Origin: a virus
DNA: 20,493 bases
IMG/VR virus record: IMGVR_UViG_3300001836_000039
Span: 1-20,493 of that record
Strand: one strand, 5' to 3'
Shown here: positions 1 to 7,785 of the stretch, in pieces
Position numbering within the stretch: position 1 is the stretch's first letter
Layout: the number at the start of each line of letters is the position of its first letter
The notes under the pieces: generated by a model
Told to the model about the DNA's origin: nothing
Database searches by the model: none
Seen by the model: only the letters and a program-made list of their open reading frames with translations
Made by a program: the position numbers and the translations under genes

Positions 1-2148
1 CGCCGTCGTGCCGGTGTCCCATGTATAGTCAATAGCGACAGGCCCCGAAGCGCCGGTCGAGCCAGTCGATCCGGTCGCGCCGGTCGCACCCGTCGCACCC
101 GTTGCGCCGGTCGCACCTTGATCGCCCGTGCGATAAAACGACACTAGCAGCTGATCGCCGTTGGTGAGCGCTGTCGGCGCCGTGATGTTGGCGACGTTGA
201 ACGTCAGCCAAGACGAATTGTCGGTAACGGCGCTCGTCACGTCGAACACGGCGACGGTAACGCCCGACGTTTGTTTGCGGATGACGAGCTGGCCGCGATG
301 CGCCGAGGTCGTCGAATCGTCCCACGTTGTGACCCATCCAGAGACGTTGGGGTTTCCGGTCTCGGCTGTCGTCGGAGCGATAGCGATCTGCGTGGCAGAG
401 CCGATCGTGGCGCTATTGAAGCGCAACCCGCCCGCAGACGGCGCGGCCATCGTCGTGGTCGAGTCGTAGGTGTATTTGATGCCGCCGTCAGACCCGGCCG
501 ACCCGGTCGCGCCGGTCGCACCCGTCGCACCCGTCGCACCCGTTGCGCCGGTCGCACCCGTCGCACCCGTCGCGCCGGTCTGCCCCTGCAGCGACACGCC
601 CGCAGGCCATGCCCCGGACGCCTTCGGGCCGTACATGATCCTAGCCGCCGGATCGTACGCATAATCGCCATCGATCCCCGTGTTACTGGACGGCGCCCCG
701 CTCGTCGTTAGGATCGTCTTTACGCTCGACGACGCGCCCGCAAACAGAGCCAGGTCGTAGATGATGACGTAATGAACGTACACGTTCTTGACGCGGTTCT
801 CGCTGATCGTCGGAGAACTGGCGTCGGTGCCGTACAATCCACCCGGCGCAACGAAAGCAGTATAGCTGCTGCCAGTACCGTTACCTACCTGTAACTGCGA
901 GCTCGGAAAATTCTGAATAGTATGCGTGTGCGACTTCAAACCGTCGTTTTGGAACGAGCCGACATGATCGCCGACCGCGCCACCCGTCTTAAGCGCATAG
1001 CGAAGGTTGACCGTGCCGCCCGAGGTATAGGTGCCGGCGAAAACCGAGCCGTTGAGGTCGAACGTCGTCGAGCTTTGGACGGTTATAATCCAGTTGCCGT
1101 TGGCCGCGGTCGCGCCGACGACGCCAGAAATGGTAACGCGGTTGCCGCTTTCGAGCTTTGCTGTGCTGGCCACCGTGATGCGGCAGACGCCCGCCCCGTT
1201 GTTCGTAACGTTGGTCACCGCCAGCGTCGTCGTCGCGTCGGTATCGACGCCCGCGCCATTGTTCCAGCCTCGCGGGACGTAGCCGCGTCTGTCCGGGATG
1301 TTGAACGTGGTCGCGTCGTTCGCGCCGTAGGTCGTGCCGATCACCGCGAACAGATCGGCATAGGTCGTGCGAGATTTTGACGAGCCGTCGCACGTCCACG
1401 TGCCAGCCCATGGCGTCTCAGACGGACACTCGATGATCTGCCCGAGACGCATCAGGCCGCCGGTAATCCGGCTGTCGAGCATGTTGGACGTGATCAAACC
1501 GGACGCGTATCCCGTGCGCGAAAACGCGACAGACTTCCACGCATTTGCGCCGTTGCTTACCAGCGTGATTGCGTCGCCGGTCGCCGTCAGCGCGATTGAG
1601 GACGCGTTGTTGAGCAGATCGCCGCCGGTGCCGATCAGAGTGAGGTTGTTCGAGGCGCCCTTGCGGATCGCGGTGAACGTCGTCCCATTGCCGGCAGCGA
1701 GTGCAGTCGGGATCACGACAGAAATGTTGCCGCCCGAGGTGTCAAACTCTTTTGCCGTCCCGTAATCCGCCGGGACTACGGTGTACGTCGTGGAGGCAAC
1801 CGCGGCGATCGGCACGTTCCAAAGCCCGCTACCCGTGCCGCCGCCAACAGCCGCGCCCTTCACGTTGTCGTGGGAGGCGAGCGTGACGCCGAGCGCGTCC
1901 TTCAGCGTCACTTTGTAGGCATCAGTGCCGGTGTAGATCAGCACCTTGTTGCCGCCGGAGGACGGATAACCGCTCGCGTCGGTCGTGATCGAGACGCCGA
2001 GCGAACTCGACAACCCCAAGTCGGAATAGACCGTCTTCGGCGTCGAGGTGCCAGCGTTGTAGAACTCGATCGACCCACCCGACACCGGGTTGTCGTTCGC
2101 ATCAGTCAGCCGCCAGCCCGGAGGAAAGACGGCAACGGAATCGGTCAT
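1..2148 (-). CDS. Tail fibre with tail-collar domain and collagen-like repeats (partial, runs off left edge)
   Basis: An open frame of 716 codons starts at ATG 2148 and reaches the window edge with no stop, so the C-terminus is missing. Residues about 16-95 (DANDNPVSGGSIEFYNAG, later YTGTDAYKVTLKDA) match the N-terminal domain common on phage tail fibres. A phage tail-collar domain begins near residue 236, with PDRRGYVPRGW at 285-295 and an HTH triad at 407-409. Collagen-like Gly-X-Y blocks lie at about 522-556 (eight GAT triplets) and 675-702. The start is 2 nt after the stop of the metalloprotease-like gene. The likely role is a trimeric receptor-binding fibre, or its stem, at the distal end of the virion. 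The fold assignments come from motif reading; the receptor and the missing tip are unknown. Confidence 0.88.
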   Translation of the reverse strand, partial: MTDSVAVFPPGWRLTDANDNPVSGGSIEFYNAGTSTPKTVYSDLGLSSSLGVSITTDASGYPSSGGNKVLIYTGTDAYKVTLKDALGVTLASHDNVKGAAVGGGTGSGLWNVPIAAVASTTYTVVPADYGTAKEFDTSGGNISVVIPTALAAGNGTTFTAIRKGASNNLTLIGTGGDLLNNASSIALTATGDAITLVSNGANAWKSVAFSRTGYASGLITSNMLDSRITGGLMRLGQIIECPSETPWAGTWTCDGSSKSRTTYADLFAVIGTTYGANDATTFNIPDRRGYVPRGWNNGAGVDTDATTTLAVTNVTNNGAGVCRITVASTAKLESGNRVTISGVVGATAANGNWIITVQSSTTFDLNGSVFAGTYTSGGTVNLRYALKTGGAVGDHVGSFQNDGLKSHTHTIQNFPSSQLQVGNGTGSSYTAFVAPGGLYGTDASSPTISENRVKNVYVHYVIIYDLALFAGASSSVKTILTTSGAPSSNTGIDGDYAYDPAARIMYGPKASGAWPAGVSLQGQTGATGATGATGATGATGATGATGATGSAGSDGGIKYTYDSTTTMAAPSAGGLRFNSATIGSATQIAIAPTTAETGNPNVSGWVTTWDDSTTSAHRGQLVIRKQTSGVTVAVFDVTSAVTDNSSWLTFNVANITAPTALTNGDQLLVSFYRTGDQGATGATGATGATGATGSTGSTGASGPVAIDYTWDTGTTA
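43..126 (-). repeat. Collagen-like tandem repeat block 2 inside the tail fibre
   Basis: A second Gly-X-Y run (GDQ, five GAT triplets, GST, GST, GAS, GP) lies about 120 residues downstream of block 1. Between the blocks sits a beta-rich stretch without Gly-X-Y periodicity. The central part of this block is nearly identical in DNA to part of block 1, so the two could recombine in frame. Confidence 0.88.
481..585 (-). repeat. Collagen-like tandem repeat block 1 inside the tail fibre
   Basis: These 105 bp encode 35 residues of Gly-X-Y: GQT, then eight consecutive GAT triplets, then GSA, GSD and GG. At DNA level this is a 9-bp unit alternating between ggtgcgacg-type and ggcgcgacc-type copies. Such units are expected to form a trimeric collagen-like stem and to change in copy number by slippage. 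Confidence 0.9.
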
Positions 2149-2150
2149 GT

Positions 2151-3605
2151 CTATTGGGTGTCCTGAGACGAACGCGCACTAGCCGCAGCGCCGCCGGCCA
2201 TCAGGCCAGCCAAGCCGTAGCGGCGGAGGATTTCTTCAATAGTGTTCATGTCTACGTCGCGCCCGGCGTTAAACCTGTCCGCCGGGGAAGCAACTTTCGG
2301 CTTTCCATTGGCACGGATGCCCTGGGGTGGGTGCGAGAACGTTTGACCTGGAGGCGTCACTCCTGCCGCGCCGTCGCGGCGCACAAGTTCGGCCGGCGGT
2401 TGGTAGTCCCTCGAAACACGCCCTTTCGCGTCGAAATAGTCGCGCGCCGCTGGCGTCATTGCTTCTGGCGCATAAACGTCAAGACGATGCGGGGCGGTGT
2501 CCCAAATCGCCGACGGGCCTCGCGTTGCCGCCATGTTGTCGTAAAGGACCGAAGCGCGCGCCAGCCGTTCTTGCGTATTGTTCAGATACGCGGCCAAATC
2601 GCGAGCTTCACCGGCCTCGCTTGGCTTTATGCGTCTCAAAGCAACGCCGATCTTTTCCGCAGTCGTGTCACGCACGGGCGGCTCGCCCACGCGGGCGCCT
2701 CTGAGCCCAACGCCATCCTCGATCGAAGCGAGATGTGCGAGTTCGTGTTTCAGCGTCGATACAAGATCGGGCTTGGAGTTGCCACCAAACGTGATGCTTT
2801 CCCCGCCGCCGGGGAGGACGTATTCGGACATGGTTCCGTCATTACGAGATGACACTTGACCATGCCCACCGTTGTTTGCCTCAACACGCGATGTTTTTGA
2901 GGCAAGCGCAGGTTGCGCTGTTTGCAAATCCGCAGGAAGTTCAACAAGATCGCCAAGGCGGCCCGTTCTTGCTTCAAACTTGCCGCCCGCAAAAGCCGGA
3001 TCAAGCGCCTGCCAGATTTCCGGTTTTAGCGTTGTTTTCGACGTGTCGACCCACGTCATCGGTTTTGACCCCGGAGCGACACCCCCGAATGTCTCCGGGT
3101 GCCCCCACCCGGTTGCTTTCCACACGCGGTCTTGGAGCTCCGGCGATCCCATCCCGTGCTTGCGCCAGATATCTTGCGCGACTTGCAGGGCTTCTTTCGA
3201 ACCGGGCGCACCGGGGGCGATCCGGCCCGCTGTTTGCAACCGCAGCGCGCCCGCAGGGCCGATGAACGCCGCAGGTATCAGGAAATTTGACGCCAACAGT
3301 AGCTTTTGCGCCGCGTCGCTGTTGAGCGCGTCGGCTACTGCGGCCCGCCAAGGGTGGTTTTCCCGCAAATTCCACGGGCTCCCCGGCGTGTTTTCCCACA
3401 TGGCGTTGACGGCTTGGGTGTTCCTCAGATCATCTGCATACTTGCTACGGTCGACATGGACTTGAGGGACCCCGAGGCGCGTAATCCAATCGGCGAATAC
3501 CGGCTGCGCCGACGCTCGCTTGGAAAACGGCGATCCCTCAGCGTCTGCGCTCTCTGCTGCGACGTAGGGGCCCCAGTTCATCAGGGCGTTTTGCGTCATG
3601 CTCAC
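2151..3605 (-). CDS. HELAH-motif putative metallopeptidase, ejected-protein candidate
   Basis: The product has 484 residues. The start ATG overlaps the upstream stop (ATGA). Residues 286-291 read KHELAH, the HExxH zinc-binding signature, with H287, E288 and H291. The motif is preceded by TL and followed by a possible third-ligand helix, YLNNTQER, at 340-347. The segment around 155-215 (tGWgHPE, then WVDTSK and a GRLGDLVE-like string) recalls the domain found before HExxH in large phage polyvalent proteins. A small hydrophobic run, GLAGLMAGGAAA, sits at the C-terminus. The gene is the last before the tail fibre and follows three ejection-protein candidates, so packaging in the virion and delivery into the cell is a reasonable inference. 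The substrate is unknown and activity is unproven. Confidence 0.75.
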   Translation of the reverse strand: MSMTQNALMNWGPYVAAESADAEGSPFSKRASAQPVFADWITRLGVPQVHVDRSKYADDLRNTQAVNAMWENTPGSPWNLRENHPWRAAVADALNSDAAQKLLLASNFLIPAAFIGPAGALRLQTAGRIAPGAPGSKEALQVAQDIWRKHGMGSPELQDRVWKATGWGHPETFGGVAPGSKPMTWVDTSKTTLKPEIWQALDPAFAGGKFEARTGRLGDLVELPADLQTAQPALASKTSRVEANNGGHGQVSSRNDGTMSEYVLPGGGESITFGGNSKPDLVSTLKHELAHLASIEDGVGLRGARVGEPPVRDTTAEKIGVALRRIKPSEAGEARDLAAYLNNTQERLARASVLYDNMAATRGPSAIWDTAPHRLDVYAPEAMTPAARDYFDAKGRVSRDYQPPAELVRRDGAAGVTPPGQTFSHPPQGIRANGKPKVASPADRFNAGRDVDMNTIEEILRRYGLAGLMAGGAAASARSSQDTQ

Positions 3606-5605
3606 TCCATCGCCATAGGGACATACGACCTATGGAGCCATGGGGATTGACGCGGCGGCGACTGATCTCCCGCTCTTCCACCGATCGCGGAATCGATCAA
3701 TCTAGCCGCGCCCGCACGCCTGACGGGGGTCTGTGCCGCGCGCCGCATGCTGTAGTCCGCAAGCGCGTTGATCATCGCCGGATCGCGCGACATACCAATG
3801 GTGAGCAACTCGTTCGCCACCGCTGGCGTCATGCCGGTAAAACGGTTGTAGCCCTGCGCGACAAGGTTCAGGGCGGGTTCCAGCTTGCCCGTTAGCGCGT
3901 TCATGACGTTGTTCGCGACACGAGACGCCTTGCCCGCCTGCTCGCCCTCGGCGAGTTGCTTTGCCGTCGTCGAGTTGCCCTGCAACGCCTTCCGGCTGTC
4001 CGCCATCTTCGCTTCGATGACAAGCTTCTTCTGGAATTCGCGGAACGACGCACTGTCCGGAAGCACTGCGCGCAATTTCATCTGCATCAACGGCGATCCG
4101 AACACGCCGTCTGTTCGGTCGAGGTTTGCGTTTCCCGCTCGAACCTTGTCAATCACCGCCCGTTGCGCGCCGAGCCGGTACATCATGCGCTCGGCGCCGG
4201 TTCCAAGCGCCTCGATCGCTGCTGTGATCTCTTCCGGGGCTGCTTTGGTGAAGTGCTCAAAGCCGTCTTCGGCGGCGTTCATGAGCTTGGCTTGGCCCGC
4301 GTATTGCTTCAGTGCGTGCTTGTATTCCGGGTTGTCGATCGCATTCATAAAATCGCGCCAGAGCGTCGTCAGCGTGCCCTTGTCCCATCCGGCTTGGGGC
4401 TTATTGCCCATCTTCTGTGCACGCACCGCAATCCCGATTTGGTCATCCAGTTCAAGCTTCATCCGGTGGAAAAATTCAGTTGTATTTAAAGTGTTGATCG
4501 GCCGGCCTTCGTCCGCGATCTTGCGCGCCACGATCGATTGCAACTCCTGCATCGTCGGCCGCTCAAGCACCGCCGCGAGCTTCGGCGTGATCTTGGTTTC
4601 CGTGCGGAGCGCCGGCTGGATCGCCGCGTTGCCGATCTCGTCCATGTTTTGGGCCAGTTTGGCAATCGACTGATGGTAGTTGTCGCCGATGCCGAAGGCG
4701 TCTTTCAGATCACTTTCGAGGCGTGCGTATTGGTTTGCCGCCCGAGCGTCGAGCGCTCGCTTGGCGCCAGCCCGCGCTTGGTTCGGCACGTTGACGGCAG
4801 CGCGCATGATGCCGTGCACGTTCTCGCCGCCCGCGTCCATGACGCGCGCCTGCGGATTGCCTTGGCTCATGGTTGCAAACTTGTTGGCGAACCGGGCCGC
4901 TTCACGCGCCGGTATTCCAGCGCCGTCAGCCGCAACTGACATATCGCGATAAATCGCCTCGCTCAGCTTCTCGGCCGCCATGGATCGCGGGTTCATCGCC
5001 GCACGGATCGGAGTCGTAGCCCTGGTTGCCACCGCGCCGGCTAAATCGACGGCGCCAGGCGCCAGCGCGCCGAGCGGCCCTGCAATAACGGCGCCCTTGA
5101 CCGCGCCCGTCAGTCGATCCGGTAGCCAGCCTTCGGCGGTTCCAGCTCCGGTTGCGGCGCCGTAGGCCGCAGCTTCTTTGCCAGCAGCGAGAGACCGAGC
5201 ACCAAGCCCAAGATTAGAAGCGGTGGCAAGAGACCCACGAATTCCTGCACGGGCAAGCCCTCCGGGCACAATCAGCGATCCGCCAATGTCGCCTGCGTAG
5301 AACGCTACCGGGTTCGAATCCTTGGCGGCGGCAACGCGAGCGCGCGGGATCGCGACGCCCTCATCGTATAGATCACCGATACTGCGCTTGTCACCTGTGA
5401 GTTTGCCGTACAACGCACGCGCGCCGCCCTCGATCTCGTCTGCGAATCCGAGCGTCACGCCTTGCGCAAGACCTTCCGCGCCAGCGGCAAAGTTGCCGAC
5501 CTCTGGGGTCTGCTCGATCAACTTAAACCCCGGCGGCAACTGAATGTTGCTCGCTGGCGTGATCAGGGCAAACCCCGGCGGAAGTTGCACATTGGGATCG
5601 GCCAT
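3602..5605 (-). CDS. Large DNA-ejection / internal virion protein (P22 gp16 position)
   Basis: The product has 667 residues. The start ATG shares its A with the upstream stop (TAATG). Two copies of QLPPGF lie near the N-terminus (about residues 7-12 and 22-27). Alanine/glycine-rich hydrophobic stretches at about 105-205, including GAVKGAVIAGPLGALAPGA, could insert in a membrane. The rest is long, helical and charged. Size, the last position of three large proteins after the tail genes, and the hydrophobic segments fit an ejection protein that forms part of a trans-envelope conduit. No catalytic motif was seen. Sequence similarity to P22 gp16 itself was not recognised, so the call rests on position and composition. 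Confidence 0.68.
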   Translation of the reverse strand: MADPNVQLPPGFALITPASNIQLPPGFKLIEQTPEVGNFAAGAEGLAQGVTLGFADEIEGGARALYGKLTGDKRSIGDLYDEGVAIPRARVAAAKDSNPVAFYAGDIGGSLIVPGGLARAGIRGSLATASNLGLGARSLAAGKEAAAYGAATGAGTAEGWLPDRLTGAVKGAVIAGPLGALAPGAVDLAGAVATRATTPIRAAMNPRSMAAEKLSEAIYRDMSVAADGAGIPAREAARFANKFATMSQGNPQARVMDAGGENVHGIMRAAVNVPNQARAGAKRALDARAANQYARLESDLKDAFGIGDNYHQSIAKLAQNMDEIGNAAIQPALRTETKITPKLAAVLERPTMQELQSIVARKIADEGRPINTLNTTEFFHRMKLELDDQIGIAVRAQKMGNKPQAGWDKGTLTTLWRDFMNAIDNPEYKHALKQYAGQAKLMNAAEDGFEHFTKAAPEEITAAIEALGTGAERMMYRLGAQRAVIDKVRAGNANLDRTDGVFGSPLMQMKLRAVLPDSASFREFQKKLVIEAKMADSRKALQGNSTTAKQLAEGEQAGKASRVANNVMNALTGKLEPALNLVAQGYNRFTGMTPAVANELLTIGMSRDPAMINALADYSMRRAAQTPVRRAGAARLIDSAIGGRAGDQSPPRQSPWLHRSYVPMAME

Positions 5606-6876
5606 TACTGTGCAAGCCTCCAGTTTATACCGTCATCGCTTTCGATGATCTGGCCTTGCGAGCTTTGGGCACGGTATCTGGGCGCCGCCGCTGGCTGCTG
5701 TGGCGTTTGCGGCTGCGGTCGCGGTTGCTGGGGGCCGCCTTGCGGCTGGTAGTAGTTGCCGCCGCGAAGCTGATCGACACGCTGCTGATTGAAATCGATG
5801 CGCCGTTCGGCCAACGCAATGGCCCGCCGGTAAATCTCATCGCGTACCGACTGCGCCTTGTTGACCGATCCGGCCAACTCCAGGAGGATTTTGCGCTCGC
5901 CCTCGGTCGGGTTGCCGCCGAAGATGGATTTTAGGCTCTGCACCGCGTTCGTGGCGACGATGTTGTGCAGGTTCTCCGTGGCCTCGCCGGCAGGCGAACC
6001 CACTATCGAACTAATGTAGCCTCGCGCGCCCGCAGTCGGCCCGGTGTAAGCCTTGGCGCTCTCTTGCAAGGCAAGTTTCAGGTTTTCCACGGACTGCCGA
6101 GCCGTCTGAAGCTGTTCTTCCGCCTCAAACACCGCTTTCTTGTCCGTGGCCGTCATCGGATCGGCCTGCGGCAACTTCCCGTTCGCGAGGTACACCTTGC
6201 CCGCGTGCGAATTCGGGTCGACTCCCATTTCGGAGAGCTTGGCGCGGCGACCTTCCGTCGTGTCGCCTGCCGTCGTCGGGGTGAAGGTGCCGGCCCGTTC
6301 GTTGACGAATCCGCCGGTCTCGCCTTCCTTGAAGTGCACGAACTTGTTGGACGGCGGCGCGTAGTTGCCCGTGATGACGAACTGCTTGCCCTCCGGCGTG
6401 CTCGCGTCGATGCCGAACCGATGGGCATTCGCCATGCGCCATTCCGGCGTTTGCATCTTGAGCTGCTGAAGCTGGGCCATCGATGTGGCCGTGCCCGCGC
6501 GCGAATGTTCGATTGACGCCTCGGCCTTGCGCCGCTCGATGTCGTCGTTTCGCGCCTGCATCAGCGCGTTGAGGCCGTAGTGCAGCCCTTCCGGGCCAAG
6601 CGCGCCGACGAACGGGCGAACCCCCGCCGGAAGATCCGCCATGTTGGCGGGGTTGCTCATGAACGTCTGGTAGCGTTGCTGCGCCAGAGCGCGATCGTCG
6701 AGCCGCGCGTCAACTTCTCGCTTGTGCAACCCGAACTGGTCCCGCGCGAGCTGGTGTTTCGCCTGCTCATCCATCCCGCGCCGGTACTGCATCAGCGCGT
6801 TGTTGATCGGCTCGAAGAAATTCCCAGGGTCGACTTGCGTCGCCTGATAGGCCGGGAGCTGCATCAGTGGCGGCAT
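5605..6876 (-). CDS. Ejection / internal virion protein (P22 gp20 position)
   Basis: The product has 423 residues. The start ATG lies 10 nt after the previous stop, with GAGGG as a plausible ribosome site. The N-terminal half is charged and helical, with Q/R-rich stretches (residues about 30-165). A middle helical part contains GPTAGARGYISSIVGSP and IFGGNPTEGERKILLELAG. Residues about 375-402 form a proline/glutamine linker (PQGGPQQPRPQPQTPQQP) ahead of a short tail ending in INWRLAQ. The helical, low-cysteine make-up and its place in the block between tail hub and tail fibre suggest a protein packed in the head and ejected with DNA. No enzyme motif was seen. The call is from context. Confidence 0.62.
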   Translation of the reverse strand: MPPLMQLPAYQATQVDPGNFFEPINNALMQYRRGMDEQAKHQLARDQFGLHKREVDARLDDRALAQQRYQTFMSNPANMADLPAGVRPFVGALGPEGLHYGLNALMQARNDDIERRKAEASIEHSRAGTATSMAQLQQLKMQTPEWRMANAHRFGIDASTPEGKQFVITGNYAPPSNKFVHFKEGETGGFVNERAGTFTPTTAGDTTEGRRAKLSEMGVDPNSHAGKVYLANGKLPQADPMTATDKKAVFEAEEQLQTARQSVENLKLALQESAKAYTGPTAGARGYISSIVGSPAGEATENLHNIVATNAVQSLKSIFGGNPTEGERKILLELAGSVNKAQSVRDEIYRRAIALAERRIDFNQQRVDQLRGGNYYQPQGGPQQPRPQPQTPQQPAAAPRYRAQSSQGQIIESDDGINWRLAQ

Positions 6877-6886
6877 GCGTCAGCCC

Positions 6887-7660
6887 TCACCATTGTCCGG
6901 CGCCAGTGACGGGCAGATAGCCGCCGGTCTCGCCTGTTCCGCCGCCACTCCACCAATTCGAAAGCGCGTTGCCCATGTTGCCGAAGGCCGAGCTGCCTCC
7001 CGCGCCAGGGACAGTCCCCTGCATAATGAACTGCCCTAACCCGCCCGCGCCCTTCATGATCGCGTTTACTGAGTTGGTCTTGTTCGCAGCGCTCGCGTTT
7101 CCGTAGTTGATCGCGTTGCCGGCTTGTTGCTGACCGAGCCCAAGTCGGGCATCGCCTTGCCACTGCCCGAACTGATTGGCCATTTGCGCCTGTTGGCCAG
7201 CGATCTGAGCACCCATCCCAGCCTGGCCTTGCAAGCGAGATTGCCAATTATTGTAATCCTGATACCCCATGCCCTGCCGCGCGCGGGCGACGGCCAGCGC
7301 GTTGTATCCCGTGTTGAGGCCGCCCCGGGCGTTCGCGGCCCGGTCGATTTCCGTTTGAGCGCGGTTTTGCTCCCAATCGAGATAGGGATTGCGGGCGTTC
7401 TGGTACATCGTCAGGGCGTTTTTGCCGCCCTCGGCGCCGTTGAGGCCGATCGAGTCGTCATAGGCCGACTGAGCGCGCCGCCCGCTTGCGGCATACGGGT
7501 CGTAATAGCTCTGCGCCTTGTCGTAGTAGCCCTTCGCCGCCCCCGTCGCTTCGTCGTAGCCGGATTGCAGATAGCCCTTCGACTGGTTGTAGGCGTTGTC
7601 GATGTCCTTCTGCTGGCTCTTGCCAGTCAGCTTGTCGAAAAAACCGCCGAACGCGCTCAT
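6887..7660 (-). CDS. Glycine/glutamine-rich DNA-transfer (ejection) protein candidate (P22 gp7 position)
   Basis: The product has 257 residues and begins MSAFGGFFDKLTG. An upstream in-frame start exists, but ATG 7660 overlaps the stop of the 42-residue gene (ATGA) and is preferred. Residues 30-90 are rich in tyrosine, alanine and glycine (GYYDKAQSYYDPYAASG). Residues 120-215 are rich in Q, G and N, with several QAG or QQA strings. A glycine-rich hydrophobic C-terminus ends in GAGQW. This make-up is typical of podophage DNA-transfer proteins encoded just after the tail completion genes. It is assumed to be an internal virion protein, and no precise homologue was recognised. Confidence 0.62.
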   Translation of the reverse strand: MSAFGGFFDKLTGKSQQKDIDNAYNQSKGYLQSGYDEATGAAKGYYDKAQSYYDPYAASGRRAQSAYDDSIGLNGAEGGKNALTMYQNARNPYLDWEQNRAQTEIDRAANARGGLNTGYNALAVARARQGMGYQDYNNWQSRLQGQAGMGAQIAGQQAQMANQFGQWQGDARLGLGQQQAGNAINYGNASAANKTNSVNAIMKGAGGLGQFIMQGTVPGAGGSSAFGNMGNALSNWWSGGGTGETGGYLPVTGAGQW

Positions 7661-7785
7661 GGAGCCCTCTTCAGTGCGAGCAATAGGGCCGCGAAGAACT
7701 GCAGCCACACCTTGTTCATGGTCCCGTCGTCGTTGATCACGGGCGTCGAGGCGGCCGGGAGCGGCGGGAGATTGGAGATCGCCAT
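7657..7785 (-). CDS. Small conserved-looking phage protein, 42 residues
   Basis: ATG 7785 overlaps the gp10-like stop as TGATG, and the stop overlaps the next ATG as ATGA, so the gene is tightly fitted between two virion genes. The product begins MAISNLPPLP and contains INDDGTMNKVWLQFF followed by a leucine/alanine run. Short proteins with a 'v..dGk.t..W..ff..L' pattern often occur next to phage tail genes. Their role is not established as far as I can tell. The hydrophobic end could be a membrane or packing helix. A longer upstream in-frame extension reads through the gp10 gene and is not needed. Confidence 0.65.
   Translation of the reverse strand: MAISNLPPLPAASTPVINDDGTMNKVWLQFFAALLLALKRAP

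Noticed and set aside
43-585. Regular short repeats that might suggest a CRISPR array.
   Set aside because: The units are 9 bp, contiguous, without unique spacers, and encode Gly-X-Y triplets in frame with the tail fibre.
922-1411. Open frames on both strands in the tail-fibre region other than the fibre frame.
   Set aside because: They overlap the continuous 716-codon fibre frame, which contains the tail-collar signature through this very stretch.
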